In this document: positions 52,555-61,882 of the stretch, piece after piece
How positions within the stretch are numbered: position 1 is the stretch's first letter
How the letters are laid out: each line of letters starts with the position of its first letter
Made by a program: the position numbers and the translations under genes
Assembly (NCBI GenBank): GCA_024235755.1
Contig: JACKLV010000009.1
Span: 75,083-139,082 of the forward strand
Length of the DNA: 64,000 nucleotides
Direction of reading: 5' to 3'
Source: Burkholderiales bacterium
Lineage (GTDB): Bacteria > Pseudomonadota > Gammaproteobacteria > Burkholderiales > Nitrosomonadaceae
Notes under the pieces: model-generated
The model's database searches: none
Seen by the model: the letters and a program-made list of their open reading frames with translations, nothing else
Told to the model about the DNA's origin: nothing

Positions 52555-53916
52555 ATGGCAGATAAAGATCCTTTATCATTGAAGGATGTGAACAAGGATC
52601 TGGTTGAGCAGACCAATCGTTGTGTGTCATGCGGTTTGTGTTTGCCGCATTGTCCGACTTATCGTTTATTGAAATCCGAGGCGGATTCACCACGCGGACG
52701 TATTGCGATTATCAATGGGGTCGTTACTGGCCGCATTCCGATGAACGAAAAATTTGAATTGCATCTCGATCGGTGTCTGACTTGCAGGGCGTGTGAAGCT
52801 GCTTGTCCGAATCATGTGGCTTATGGTCAGATTATAGATGGAGCACGCAAAATGATTCAAGTGTCAGATACCCATCGAAACGCAGAATACTCCACAAAGC
52901 CCAGTCAGCAACGACTGTTAAGTATGCTGAGTACATTGGCTATCCGGCCGGTATGGTTTGACCGCTTGCGCTGGTTGCTTTATTTATCTCAGAAAAGTGG
53001 TTTGTTGTCCGCAATACGCAGGTTATGGCAGTATAGTTTTAAAAACCGGTCTGGTAGGCCAAGTATTTTGTCACAACTACCGCCGGTGGTTTTTCCTTAT
53101 ACAGCGAATTGGAAAAAGAACCGACCTGTCCATACCTGGCGGGATTTTTATCCTGCAATTGGTGAATCAAGGGGCACAGTGGCATTGTTTTTGGGGTGTG
53201 TCGCGCGGTTAACCGATACAGCGACACTGAATGCCTGTATTTTTGTGTTGACCCGGTTTGGTTACAGTGTGCGTGTACCATCCAAACAAACCTGTTGTGG
53301 CGCGCTGCATCAGCATGCAGGAGATGCTGAAAAAGCATCGCAGTTAAGATGTGAAAACATGCAAGTATTTAGAGCACCCGATGTGGTTGCGGTCATCAGC
53401 GCGGCATCGGGCTGTGGCGCGCAATTATGTGAGTATACAGAACGGTGTGCAACAAATCAGCGGTTAGGTGCCGAAAAAGCGGAATTCCCGGAGTCGCTTG
53501 ATATCAGCAAATTTCTGTCAACTGCATCAGGATGGGATCAACTCGTTATTGCACCCCTGGAAAAAAAGGTGGCTGTCCACGATCCGTGCAGTTTACGCTA
53601 TGTACTGCGGGATCACCTTTATCCTTATCAAATCATACAAAAAATTCCGGGTGCACAGATGGTTGTTTTGGCGGATAATGACCAGTGTTGCGGTGCTGCG
53701 GGTACTTATTTTATCAGGCAACCTGAGTTGGCAACCGGGTTGCTGGATGACAAAATGCAGGCAATCATGCAAAGTGGTGCAGACTTACTTGTCACCTCGA
53801 ACGTGGGTTGCGCAATGCATATTGCAGCGGGATTACGCATGATTGGTTCCAAGATTGAAGTCATTCACCCGGTTACATTACTGGCGCGCCAAATGCAACG
53901 TATGGAACAGGAATAA
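52555..53916 (+). CDS. glcF: Glycolate oxidase iron-sulfur subunit-like protein (GlcF family)
   Basis: A 453-residue protein with two 4Fe-4S clusters of ferredoxin type near the N-terminus (CVSCGLCLPHCPTY from residue 23, and CLTCRACEAACPNHV about residues 74-88), then two cysteine-rich CCG domains (CGALHQHAGD; DPCSLRYVLRD; QCCGAAGTYFI). GlcF passes electrons from the GlcDE flavoproteins during glycolate oxidation to glyoxylate. No glcD or glcE is next to it, so it may work with partners elsewhere or with another D-2-hydroxyacid dehydrogenase. It lies 45 bases before coq7. Confidence 0.82.
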   Translation: MADKDPLSLKDVNKDLVEQTNRCVSCGLCLPHCPTYRLLKSEADSPRGRIAIINGVVTGRIPMNEKFELHLDRCLTCRACEAACPNHVAYGQIIDGARKMIQVSDTHRNAEYSTKPSQQRLLSMLSTLAIRPVWFDRLRWLLYLSQKSGLLSAIRRLWQYSFKNRSGRPSILSQLPPVVFPYTANWKKNRPVHTWRDFYPAIGESRGTVALFLGCVARLTDTATLNACIFVLTRFGYSVRVPSKQTCCGALHQHAGDAEKASQLRCENMQVFRAPDVVAVISAASGCGAQLCEYTERCATNQRLGAEKAEFPESLDISKFLSTASGWDQLVIAPLEKKVAVHDPCSLRYVLRDHLYPYQIIQKIPGAQMVVLADNDQCCGAAGTYFIRQPELATGLLDDKMQAIMQSGADLLVTSNVGCAMHIAAGLRMIGSKIEVIHPVTLLARQMQRMEQE

Positions 53917-53961
53917 TCAATACTGTGCATCGAAGTTTTTTTATTTTGCAAAGAGTAAGCG

Positions 53962-54588
53962 ATGATGAATATCGATAAATTAATTATTGGTTTTGATAGC
54001 GCACTGCGCACTTTGTTGACACCGGCGCACACGGCTAGGCCCGTACCTGGCAGCGATATACCGGAGCCTGATTTAACTGTTTCCGAAAAGGATTTATCGG
54101 CTGCCCTGATGCGTGTCAACCATGTCGGTGAAGTTTGTGCGCAAGCACTGTATCAAGGGCAGGGCTTGACCGCACGCAATCAGGCGGTGCAGCAAACGCT
54201 GATGAAAGCGGCGCGTGAGGAAACTGAACACCTGGCCTGGACCGAGCGGCGTATCGATGAGCTGGGAGGGCGGAAGAGTTTGCTGAATCCGTTATGGTAT
54301 GGCGGCTCATTTGCAATCGGAATGCTGGCGGGCGTCATGGGTGACAAATGGAATTTGGGTTTTCTGGCTGAGACCGAAAAGCAGGTGGGAGAACATCTGT
54401 CCGGTCATCTACAGCGTCTGCCTCAGCATGATGTTAAAAGCCGTGCCATTGTGGCGCAGATGCAAATTGATGAAGCCAGCCATGCAACAATGGCGTTATC
54501 TAACGGTGGCGCTGAATTGCCTTTGCCGGTTAAATTTGCGATGAAACTTAGTTCCAAGGTGATGACTCAAACTGCCTATTGGGTTTGA
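53962..54588 (+). CDS. coq7: Ubiquinone hydroxylase Coq7 (demethoxyubiquinone monooxygenase)
   Basis: A 208-residue di-iron protein that hydroxylates 2-polyprenyl-3-methyl-6-methoxy-1,4-benzoquinone, a late step in ubiquinone synthesis. Ligands are visible as E in RVNHVGEVCAQALYQGQ, the ExxH in REETEHLAW, E in AETEKQVGEHL, and ExxH in IDEASHATMAL. Two ATG codons are adjacent; the first is used. The length matches betaproteobacterial Coq7, which replaces UbiF. Confidence 0.92.
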   Translation: MMNIDKLIIGFDSALRTLLTPAHTARPVPGSDIPEPDLTVSEKDLSAALMRVNHVGEVCAQALYQGQGLTARNQAVQQTLMKAAREETEHLAWTERRIDELGGRKSLLNPLWYGGSFAIGMLAGVMGDKWNLGFLAETEKQVGEHLSGHLQRLPQHDVKSRAIVAQMQIDEASHATMALSNGGAELPLPVKFAMKLSSKVMTQTAYWV

Positions 54589-54652
54589 TTGCATCTGGCA
54601 TGCGGCAAAATAGGCCGATCATGCGTCATTGAGTGGAAAAAACGGATTCGGC

Positions 54653-55213
54653 ATGGAAAATATCAATTTAACGCATCATTTCTTGATAGCAATGCCTGCA
54701 ATGGAGAATTCTTTTTTTTCCAAAACGGTCACCTACGTTTGCGAACATAATGAGCGCGGGGCGCTGGGTCTGGTCATCAACCGACCTATGGATTTGTCAA
54801 TGACCAGCCTATTTAAACAGCTGGGTATCGCTACCAAAGATTCGCTACGTGATGAATCTGCCGTACTATTCGGGGGACCGGTTCAGGTTGACTGTGGTTT
54901 TGTCTTGCATCAGCCGGTTGGGCAATGGCAGTCAACTCTGACAATAAATGAAAAATTAGGACTCACAACTTCATTGGATATCTTAAAAGCAATTGCCAAC
55001 GCTGAAGGGCCGGATCAGATGCTGGTTGCTATGGGTTATGCGGGATGGGCTGCCGGACAGCTCGAGCAAGAAATGGCTCAAAATGCCTGGTTGTCGGTAC
55101 CGGCATCACTACATGTTATTTTTGATTTGCCTTCGGAAGAAAGACTGCCAGCGGCAATGGAATTACTGGGCGTTGATTATACCCGGCTTTCCAATGATGT
55201 CGGCCATGCTTGA
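54653..55213 (+). CDS. yqgE: YqgE/AlgH family protein
   Basis: A 186-residue UPF0301 protein. NLTHHFLIAMPAMENSFFSKTVTYVCEHNERGALGLVINRP is the family signature (two stretches), followed by LFGGPVQVDCGFVLH and MGYAGWAAGQLEQEM. It was first named AlgH for an effect on alginate in Pseudomonas, but its biochemical role is unclear. The ATG at 54653 is preferred to a TTG 24 bases upstream because members begin a few residues before NLTHHFL. It precedes ruvX, the usual pairing. Confidence 0.92.
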   Translation: MENINLTHHFLIAMPAMENSFFSKTVTYVCEHNERGALGLVINRPMDLSMTSLFKQLGIATKDSLRDESAVLFGGPVQVDCGFVLHQPVGQWQSTLTINEKLGLTTSLDILKAIANAEGPDQMLVAMGYAGWAAGQLEQEMAQNAWLSVPASLHVIFDLPSEERLPAAMELLGVDYTRLSNDVGHA

Positions 55214-55246
55214 AGAATCGCTCAATGTGTATTGAAAATCCACAAA

Positions 55247-55747
55247 ATGACTGATACATCTGCGCAACAATCCGTTCAATTGTTAAAGACCGGTCAATTA
55301 CCAAATTTATCGGAGCAGGGTACGGTTCTTGCTTTTGACTTTGGGCAGAAACGCATCGGTGTGGCTATCGGTGATACCGCACTGGGCCTGGCGCATCCGT
55401 TGACGACTATAAACAGTGAAAAAAACGAACAACGTTTCTCATTGATTAGTACATTAATAGAAAACTGGCAACCGGTATTTCTAGTAGTTGGGTTACCCTG
55501 TCACATGGATGGTTCGGCCCATGAAATGACGCGATTAAGCCAACGTTTTGCGCAACGTCTGTCAGGACGATTCAGTATGCGCGTGCTTCTCGTGGATGAG
55601 CGTTATACCTCCAAAACGGCCTGTGCTGCTTTACACCAGGCTGGTATTTCAGCCAAGAAACAGAAACAGTACTTGGATCAGGTGGCGGCACAGCATATAC
55701 TTCAGTCTTTTTTTGATGAATATTATGCGCAACATTTCATTGCCTAA
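55247..55747 (+). CDS. ruvX: Putative pre-16S rRNA nuclease / Holliday junction resolvase-like (RuvX/YqgF)
   Basis: A 166-residue RNase H-fold protein. LAFDFGQKRIGVAIGD supplies the first catalytic aspartate, LVVGLPCHMDGS the second strand, and LVDERYTSKTA the catalytic acidic pair region, with LDQVAAQHILQSFF at the end. YqgF in E. coli trims 16S rRNA ends. The N-terminal 30 residues are longer than usual and may be partly non-coding. It overlaps pyrR by 23 bases. Confidence 0.92.
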   Translation: MTDTSAQQSVQLLKTGQLPNLSEQGTVLAFDFGQKRIGVAIGDTALGLAHPLTTINSEKNEQRFSLISTLIENWQPVFLVVGLPCHMDGSAHEMTRLSQRFAQRLSGRFSMRVLLVDERYTSKTACAALHQAGISAKKQKQYLDQVAAQHILQSFFDEYYAQHFIA

Positions 55748-56273
55748 CCCGGAGTTACTGTTTGATCAACTGGTCGATCAGGTTCAAGCGGACATCAGCA
55801 ATTATACTGCTTTGGTCGGTATCCATACCGGAGGCGCGTGGTTGGCGGAACGCTTGTACCAGGCGCTTTCAGCAAAGAAATCCCTGGAACCGCTGGGATT
55901 GCTGAGCGTGTCGTTCTATCGTGATGATTTCGATAGAATAGGTTTACATGCACAGACCAAGCCTTCTGAAATCCCGTTTAATGTCAATGGGGCGCGTATT
56001 CTGCTGGTGGATGATGTGCTGCAGACGGGACGAACGGTACGTGCGGCCATTAACGAACTGTTTGATTACGGCAGGCCAGCTTCGATAACACTGGCAACCT
56101 TGATCGACCGCGGTGATCGGGAATTACCCATTTGTGCACAATACATTGGGGCTGAACTGTGTCTGCCAAAAGAAAATATGCTGGTTTTTGAACGGGATGC
56201 GCATGGACGTTTTAGTCTGCGTCTGGAAAATAAAAAGGACGTAGTGAACGGAGCGGAAGACTTGCCGGCATGA
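55725..56273 (+). CDS. pyrR: Bifunctional pyr operon regulator / uracil phosphoribosyltransferase PyrR
   Basis: A 182-residue type I phosphoribosyltransferase. LVGIHTGGAWLAERLY is an early motif, LGLLSVSFYRDDFDRIG follows, and LLVDDVLQTGRTVRAAINEL (about residues 92-111) is the PRPP loop. In Gram-positives PyrR controls attenuation by binding pyr mRNA; in proteobacteria the RNA role is less sure. The ATG at 55725, inside the ruvX gene, fits the family N-terminus. Overlaps pyrB by 4 bases. Confidence 0.93.
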   Translation: MRNISLPNPELLFDQLVDQVQADISNYTALVGIHTGGAWLAERLYQALSAKKSLEPLGLLSVSFYRDDFDRIGLHAQTKPSEIPFNVNGARILLVDDVLQTGRTVRAAINELFDYGRPASITLATLIDRGDRELPICAQYIGAELCLPKENMLVFERDAHGRFSLRLENKKDVVNGAEDLPA

Positions 56274-57229
56274 TCAATAGAAATCCGCAATTGGACAGCC
56301 ACCGGAAACTGCAGCATCTGCTGACAACAGAAGGGCTGCCCGCTGCAATTCTGTTACAGATATTGGATACGGCAGAAACATTTGTCGGTGTGACCGAGCG
56401 CGATGTTAAAAAAGTGCCCTTGTTGCGCGGAAAGTCTATCTTCAATCTTTTTTTTGAACCCAGTACGCGTACGCGAACCACCTTTGAAATTGCAGCCAAG
56501 CGCCTGTCTGCCGATGTGTTTAATCTGAATATTGCTGTTTCCGCGCAAACCAAAGGCGAGACTTTGCTTGATACCGTAGATAATCTGGCTGCGATGGATG
56601 CTGATATGTTTGTGGTACGGCATGCACAAAGTGGTGCGGCGCACCTGATCGCAAAACATGTGCGCCCCGGTATTCACGTCATTAATGCCGGTGATGGCCG
56701 CCATGCACATCCGACACAGGCACTGCTCGATATGTTTACCATTCGACGCTTTAAACGCGAGTTTCACAATCTGCGCGTTGCCATTGTTGGCGATATTTTG
56801 CATTCAAGGGTGGCGCGTTCCCAGATTCATGCGCTGACCACACTGGGCGTGCCGGAAGTGCGCGTGGTCGCACCAAAAACCCTGTTGCCCAGCAGAGTGG
56901 AGCGACTCGGCGTGCATGTGTTTCATGATATGAAAAGCGGATTGAAGGATATCGACGTCTTGATGATGTTGCGCTTGCAAAAAGAACGAATGCAGGGCGC
57001 ATATCTGCCGAGTTCTGAAGAATATTTCAAGAACTACGGATTGACACCTGAAAAACTGTCAATGGCCAAACCGGATGCCATCGTGATGCATCCGGGACCG
57101 ATGAACCGTGGTGTGGAAATTGACTCGGCCGTTGCTGATGGCAATCAGTCGGTGATTTTGCCGCAAGTAACATTTGGCATTGCCATCCGTATGGCGGTGA
57201 TGTCGATTCTGGCGGGCCAGCCTGTCTAG
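56270..57229 (+). CDS. pyrB: Aspartate carbamoyltransferase catalytic chain
   Basis: A 319-residue enzyme joining carbamoyl phosphate and aspartate in pyrimidine synthesis. The carbamoyl-phosphate loop is FEPSTRTRTTFEIAAKRL (about residues 61-78), HAQSGAAHLIA, NAGDGRHAHPTQALLDM, and the C-terminal HPGPMNRGVEID are standard. No pyrI regulatory chain is nearby. Instead the dihydroorotase-like gene follows, as in the Pseudomonas-type class A enzyme with a PyrC' partner. Confidence 0.96.
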   Translation: MINRNPQLDSHRKLQHLLTTEGLPAAILLQILDTAETFVGVTERDVKKVPLLRGKSIFNLFFEPSTRTRTTFEIAAKRLSADVFNLNIAVSAQTKGETLLDTVDNLAAMDADMFVVRHAQSGAAHLIAKHVRPGIHVINAGDGRHAHPTQALLDMFTIRRFKREFHNLRVAIVGDILHSRVARSQIHALTTLGVPEVRVVAPKTLLPSRVERLGVHVFHDMKSGLKDIDVLMMLRLQKERMQGAYLPSSEEYFKNYGLTPEKLSMAKPDAIVMHPGPMNRGVEIDSAVADGNQSVILPQVTFGIAIRMAVMSILAGQPV

Positions 57230-57257
57230 CGCAAAGGATTTCGGGGACATTGTTCAG

Positions 57258-58538
57258 ATGAAAATTCACATCAAAAATGGCCGTTTGATTGATCCCAAAA
57301 CAGGTACTGACGCTACTCGGGATGTCTTTGTCGCTGACGATAAAATTTTAACTGTCGGGCAAGCACCCGCTGCATTTGAACCGGATCATATTATCGATGC
57401 CAGTAATTTGATCGTGTGTCCCGGTTTGGTAGATACGTCGGTGCGACTGCGCGAACCGGGATTAGAGTACAAAGCGACCTTGGAATCTGAAATGAATGCT
57501 GCTGTAGCGGGTGGTGTAACGAGTTTTGCCTGCCCGCCAGATACCGATCCACCGCTCGACGAACCTGGGCTGGTGGAGATGCTCAAACACCGTGCCCGTA
57601 GTCTCAACCAGGCGCATGTTTATCCAGTAGGCGCATTAACTTTGGGATTGCGTGGTGAGCGTTTAACCGAAATGGCCGAACTGCATGATGCAGGATGTAT
57701 TGTTTTTGGCCAACCCGATGGCATGATGACCAATTTGAGAGTGCTGATGCAGGCGATGCAGTATGCGTCGACATTCGGCTTCAGTGTGTGGCTCAACCCA
57801 CAGGAGAAGAATCTGGCCTACGATGGTGTGGCACATGATGGCGAGGTTGCAACCCGTTTGGGCTTGCCGGCAATACCGGTGTGCGCGGAAACCGTTGCTA
57901 TTTCGAATATAATTTTGCTGGCAAAAGTAGTGGACGTGCATATCCATCTATGCAGGATTTCCAGTGCCGAAGGACTGGCGATGGTGCGTACCGCTAAGCA
58001 GCAAGGTGTCTCGATTACCTGTGATGTGTCTGCCAACCATCTGCATTTGTCAGATATGGATATTGACTATTTTGATGCCAATTGCCATGTTATACCGCCA
58101 TTAAGAAGCATCAGTGATCGTGATGCACTGCGGCTTGGTTTGCAGGATGGGACGATTGATGCAATTTGTTCCGATCATGCGCCAGTCGATGAGGATGCCA
58201 AAATGCTGCCATTCGGTCAGGCGGAAATTGGCGCGACGGGTGTGGAATTATTGCTGTCGCTTACTTTAAAATATGGTCTGGAAAGGAAACGTCCGCTGAT
58301 AGAAGTGCTGGCCGCAATTACGACTAAGCCCGCAACGGTGCTGGGTATCAATGCCGGGCATTTGTCGCCCGGCGCAGCAGCGGATTTATGCATTTTCGAT
58401 CCAGAGAGCTACTGGAAAGTGACTGTAAGCGCATTACGGAGTCAAGGCAAAAATACACCGTTTTTAGGTATGGAAGTGCCTGGGAAAGTCAGGTATACCT
58501 TGGTCAATGGTAATATTGTTTACCAATCTCAACCTTAA
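57258..58538 (+). CDS. pyrX: Dihydroorotase-like protein PyrC' (probably inactive partner of PyrB)
   Basis: A 426-residue protein of the amidohydrolase superfamily. The metal-binding HxH near the N-terminus is replaced: GLVDTSVRLREPG has Ser61 and Arg63 where active dihydroorotases have His. The next metal histidine region also differs (VHIHLCRISS). The C-terminal SDHAPVDEDAK is kept. In Pseudomonas such inactive PyrC' proteins are needed to assemble active aspartate carbamoyltransferase with PyrB. The same role is likely here, so a true pyrC should exist elsewhere. It starts 28 bases after pyrB. Confidence 0.88.
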   Translation: MKIHIKNGRLIDPKTGTDATRDVFVADDKILTVGQAPAAFEPDHIIDASNLIVCPGLVDTSVRLREPGLEYKATLESEMNAAVAGGVTSFACPPDTDPPLDEPGLVEMLKHRARSLNQAHVYPVGALTLGLRGERLTEMAELHDAGCIVFGQPDGMMTNLRVLMQAMQYASTFGFSVWLNPQEKNLAYDGVAHDGEVATRLGLPAIPVCAETVAISNIILLAKVVDVHIHLCRISSAEGLAMVRTAKQQGVSITCDVSANHLHLSDMDIDYFDANCHVIPPLRSISDRDALRLGLQDGTIDAICSDHAPVDEDAKMLPFGQAEIGATGVELLLSLTLKYGLERKRPLIEVLAAITTKPATVLGINAGHLSPGAAADLCIFDPESYWKVTVSALRSQGKNTPFLGMEVPGKVRYTLVNGNIVYQSQP

Positions 58539-58569
58539 CTTTAACTTTAACGTAAATTATCTCCTGCAT

Positions 58570-60696
58570 ATGAATACGCCATCGAATCCATTACTCGATT
58601 TTTCGGGATTGCCCCGGTTCGAGGAAATCAATACAACGCATATTACGCCTGCCATTGAAGCGTTAATCAGTGAAAACAAGTCAATTATTGACGGCATACG
58701 CAATGATCCGCAAACGCCTACTTGGCAATCATTTGTACAGCCTATGGTAGATGCCAATGAGCGGTTGTCGCGTGCCTGGGGGCAGGTTTCACACTTAAAC
58801 GCGGTCATGAATACACCGGAGTTGCGCGAGGTTTATAATAAAAATCTGCCGTTGATTACCCAGTTTTATGCCGAACTTTCACAAGATCAGCGGTTATTCG
58901 AAAAATTTAAACAATTACGGGCAAGTGCAGAGTTCGACATGCTTAGTCCGGCAAGAAAAAAAATCGTCGAAAATGAGCTTAGAGATTTTCGTCTGGGTGG
59001 AGCAGAATTGCCGTCGGAAAAGAAGCAGCGTTTTCTCAAAATTCAGGAGAATCTGTCGGCACTGTCATCAAAATTCAATGATAACCTGCTTGATGCGACT
59101 AATGCCTTTTCGCTTTTGATTGAAAATTCCGACGAAGTTACTGGGATACCGGAAGACGTTTTGCATACTGCCAGGCAGTTGGCTGAAAAGGAATCCAAAA
59201 AAGGTTGGAAGTTTACGTTGCATATGCCGTCCTACTTGCCGATACAACAGTACGCAGAGAATCGCACTTTGCGTGAAAAAATGTATCATGCATTTTATAC
59301 CCGTGCCAGCGAATTCAATCAACCCGATGGTAAATCGGGCGAAAAGACCTGGGACAATATGCCTTTAATCAGCAGAATACTTGAGTTGCGTGAAGAGGAA
59401 GCGAGGCTGTTGGGTTACCAAAATTACGCAGAAGTTTCACTGGCCGCTAAAATGGCTTCTACGCCGCGCCAGGTATTGGATTTTCTCGGGGAATTGGCAG
59501 CCAAGGCCAAGCCTTATGCCGAGAGAGATTTGCAAGAGCTGCAGCAGTTCGCGACTGAATCACTGAATCTGCCCAAGCTTGAATCCTGGGATATTGCATA
59601 CGCCAGTGAGAAATTGCGTCAAGCTCGGTATGCTTTTTCAGATCAGGAAGTAAAGCAGTATTTCCCAGAAGACAAGGTTTTGCCAGGCATGTTTAAACTG
59701 GTTGAAGCATTGTATCGTATATCCATTGTGCCTGCCGATTCAATAGAACTTGGGCAGACAGTGCAATACTGGCATTCCGATGTCAAATTGTTCGACATTT
59801 TTGACGCCAGTGGTGATTTGATAGGACGGTTTTACGTGGATTTATATGCGCGTGAGACCAAGCGTGGTGGAGCCTGGATGGATGGCGCTATTGCACGTCG
59901 GCGTATTGACTGCGAACAGGGCGGTCATGTGGTGCAGATACCGGTGGCGTATCTGACCTGCAATTTTTCAGGTCCTGTGTCGATCAATGGTCAGCAAAGG
60001 CCGGCGCTGTTTACGCATAATGAAGTCATTGTGCTGTTTCACGAATTTGGTCATGGCTTGCATCACTTGTTAACTCAGGTGGACGATTTGAGTGTTTCCG
60101 GTATCAATGGTGTTGAATGGGATGCGGTGGAACTGCCCAGTCAGTTTATGGAAAATTTTTGTTGGGAGTGGGACGTGCTGACAGAAATGACGCGACATAT
60201 CGACACTGGAGAATCGCTGCCACGGGCGTTGTTCGATAAAATGCTGGCTGCCAAGAATTTTCAGAGCGGCATGCAAATGGTGCGTCAGATAGAATTTGCA
60301 CTTTTCGATATGCACCTGCATTATGATTTTGATCCTCACGGTGATAAATCCGTTTTGCAATTGATCGACGAAGTGCGTCAGGAGGTGGCCGTCATTTTTC
60401 CACCTGCATACAATCGCTTTCCTAACAGTTTTGCGCATATCTTCGGCGGCGGTTATGCGGCTGGTTATTACAGTTATAAATGGGCGGAAGTGTTGTCGGC
60501 GGACGCTTACGGCCTGTTCGAAGAAAACGCGTTAAATAATCCATCCGGTGTGATGGATGCGGATACCGGCTCACGTTTCAGAGATGAAATTCTGGCTATG
60601 GGTGGTAGCCGCCCGGCGCTTGAGTCATTCGTGGCGTTTCGTGGGCGTGAACCGCAAATGGATGCGTTGTTACGCCATAACGGAATGACAGCCTGA
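58570..60696 (+). CDS. prlC: Oligopeptidase A (M3 family zinc peptidase)
   Basis: A 708-residue cytoplasmic metallopeptidase. HEFGHGLHHLLTQ (about residues 492-504) is the HExxH zinc site, with the third ligand Glu in the ELPSQFMENFCW segment downstream. It degrades short peptides, including signal peptide remains. The ATG at 58570 directly precedes NTPSNPLLDFSGLPRF, the family start; a longer frame from 58507 overlaps the pyrC' gene and looks like chance. Confidence 0.94.
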   Translation: MNTPSNPLLDFSGLPRFEEINTTHITPAIEALISENKSIIDGIRNDPQTPTWQSFVQPMVDANERLSRAWGQVSHLNAVMNTPELREVYNKNLPLITQFYAELSQDQRLFEKFKQLRASAEFDMLSPARKKIVENELRDFRLGGAELPSEKKQRFLKIQENLSALSSKFNDNLLDATNAFSLLIENSDEVTGIPEDVLHTARQLAEKESKKGWKFTLHMPSYLPIQQYAENRTLREKMYHAFYTRASEFNQPDGKSGEKTWDNMPLISRILELREEEARLLGYQNYAEVSLAAKMASTPRQVLDFLGELAAKAKPYAERDLQELQQFATESLNLPKLESWDIAYASEKLRQARYAFSDQEVKQYFPEDKVLPGMFKLVEALYRISIVPADSIELGQTVQYWHSDVKLFDIFDASGDLIGRFYVDLYARETKRGGAWMDGAIARRRIDCEQGGHVVQIPVAYLTCNFSGPVSINGQQRPALFTHNEVIVLFHEFGHGLHHLLTQVDDLSVSGINGVEWDAVELPSQFMENFCWEWDVLTEMTRHIDTGESLPRALFDKMLAAKNFQSGMQMVRQIEFALFDMHLHYDFDPHGDKSVLQLIDEVRQEVAVIFPPAYNRFPNSFAHIFGGGYAAGYYSYKWAEVLSADAYGLFEENALNNPSGVMDADTGSRFRDEILAMGGSRPALESFVAFRGREPQMDALLRHNGMTA

Positions 60697-60792
60697 TAAC
60701 TGCGTAGTGAATGTCTGTGGATTTGGATCGCCGTATTTGAGGCTCGGGGAAGTCAACGCGTCCAGTGCCGAAGTGGTTGCTGGTGTTGATTG

Positions 60793-61176
60793 TCAATACG
60801 AAAAGCTGCGGATTAATGCCATGCCCGTCAATAACGCGCCGATGGACAACAATACAGAAGCTGAACCATAAAGAAATGCTGATACAAATTCTCCGCGTTC
60901 GAAAAGTGTCACAATATCGAGTGAGAAAGTGGAGAACGTGGTGAATCCGCCAAGGAATCCTGTTACAAGGAACAGGCGTAACGCTTCCGGTGGCTGCCAG
61001 AAATGTGCAAACAAGGCGATCATAATACCCATGACGAATGAGCCGGCAACATTAACGGTCAGTGTCCCCCACGGAAAGCCGTGGCCGATTAAATGCGTTG
61101 CCGCAAGATTGACGCCATAACGTGAAATGGCTCCAAAAGCTCCACCCATGCCAATGGCTGCAAGTGTCGTGATCAT
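60793..61176 (-). CDS. crcB: Fluoride ion channel FluC/CrcB
   Basis: A 127-residue protein with four membrane segments. GGAFGAISRYGVNL, WGTLTVNVAGSFVMG and the phenylalanine-lined TGFLGGFTTFSTFSLD track are the Fluc signatures (the asparagine in NVAGS and the TFSTFS box line the pore). It exports fluoride as a dimer. It converges on prlC; the 204 bases upstream show no fluoride-riboswitch pattern. Confidence 0.94.
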   Translation of the reverse strand: MITTLAAIGMGGAFGAISRYGVNLAATHLIGHGFPWGTLTVNVAGSFVMGIMIALFAHFWQPPEALRLFLVTGFLGGFTTFSTFSLDIVTLFERGEFVSAFLYGSASVLLSIGALLTGMALIRSFSY

Positions 61177-61381
61177 GATTTTAATAAGTTTATGTCACTC
61201 TTAATAGGAAGTTGTGGCCATATTGCCGTGTTCCGGCGATTTGTAATATTGAATCCAGGAGATGATTGTTCCGCTTCGGTCATTGACACTTAAGGTATAG
61301 TTCTATAACAGCAGAACTGAATCCGGGTAAGTTGGGTCGTGTGCACACGGTTGCTTTAAAACAGATTCTTTCATTTGACTG

Positions 61382-61882
61382 TTAATAGGGCCTTTTTCTT
61401 ATTCCCAGCTTGTGCAGCAAAAACGATAACACATATTCTAGTACAAAAAAGACTGCGACGAGATATGCAAGATCAATCGCAATGAGTTGAAACGTCTGCA
61501 TGACGAGTATTGCAGGTATCAGAGATTCGGGGATTTGATCTAGAAATGGCGCCATAGAGCTTGGCGGCAAGCTAAGTCTGCGTTTGATGAAACTGGATAA
61601 CAGATCGCCGCTCATGGCGCCAGCTGCGATCAGAAATCCGGTTTCGAACTCATAACCTAGCCACAACCCGAACAGACTGGTTATCAACAGTGAACCAATC
61701 AATCCGCGCCAAGTTTTAGCGTTGCCAAGCAGCCGGTTTCGGTCGAAAAAGATATAACCGCAGTCGATTGGGTGGGCAACTTTGTTTGAAGTGAGGTGGC
61801 TTAGTACGATCGGTGCGCCATTAGCTATGATAATTAGGATGAGTACGTGCAATAATGGCGTGTCCATATTTTGCAAATTCAT
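61382..61882 (-). CDS. CDP-archaeol synthase-like (CarS/DUF46) membrane protein
   Basis: About 166 residues with five or six membrane segments. The family region DRNRLLGNAKTWRGLIGS and GAMSGDLLSSFIKRRLSLPPSS are close to CarS, which uses CTP to activate archaeal lipid. Bacterial members of this CDP-alcohol-related family are of unknown substrate, perhaps unusual lipids or prenyl alcohol phosphates. Two later or earlier starts (61867, 61891) are possible. It is on the same strand as crcB, 205 bases upstream. Confidence 0.75.
   Translation of the reverse strand: MNLQNMDTPLLHVLILIIIANGAPIVLSHLTSNKVAHPIDCGYIFFDRNRLLGNAKTWRGLIGSLLITSLFGLWLGYEFETGFLIAAGAMSGDLLSSFIKRRLSLPPSSMAPFLDQIPESLIPAILVMQTFQLIAIDLAYLVAVFFVLEYVLSFLLHKLGIRKRPY

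Noticed and set aside
61177..61381. Fluoride riboswitch upstream of crcB
   Set aside because: The minus-strand upstream sequence shows no conserved fluoride-riboswitch core that I can recognise.
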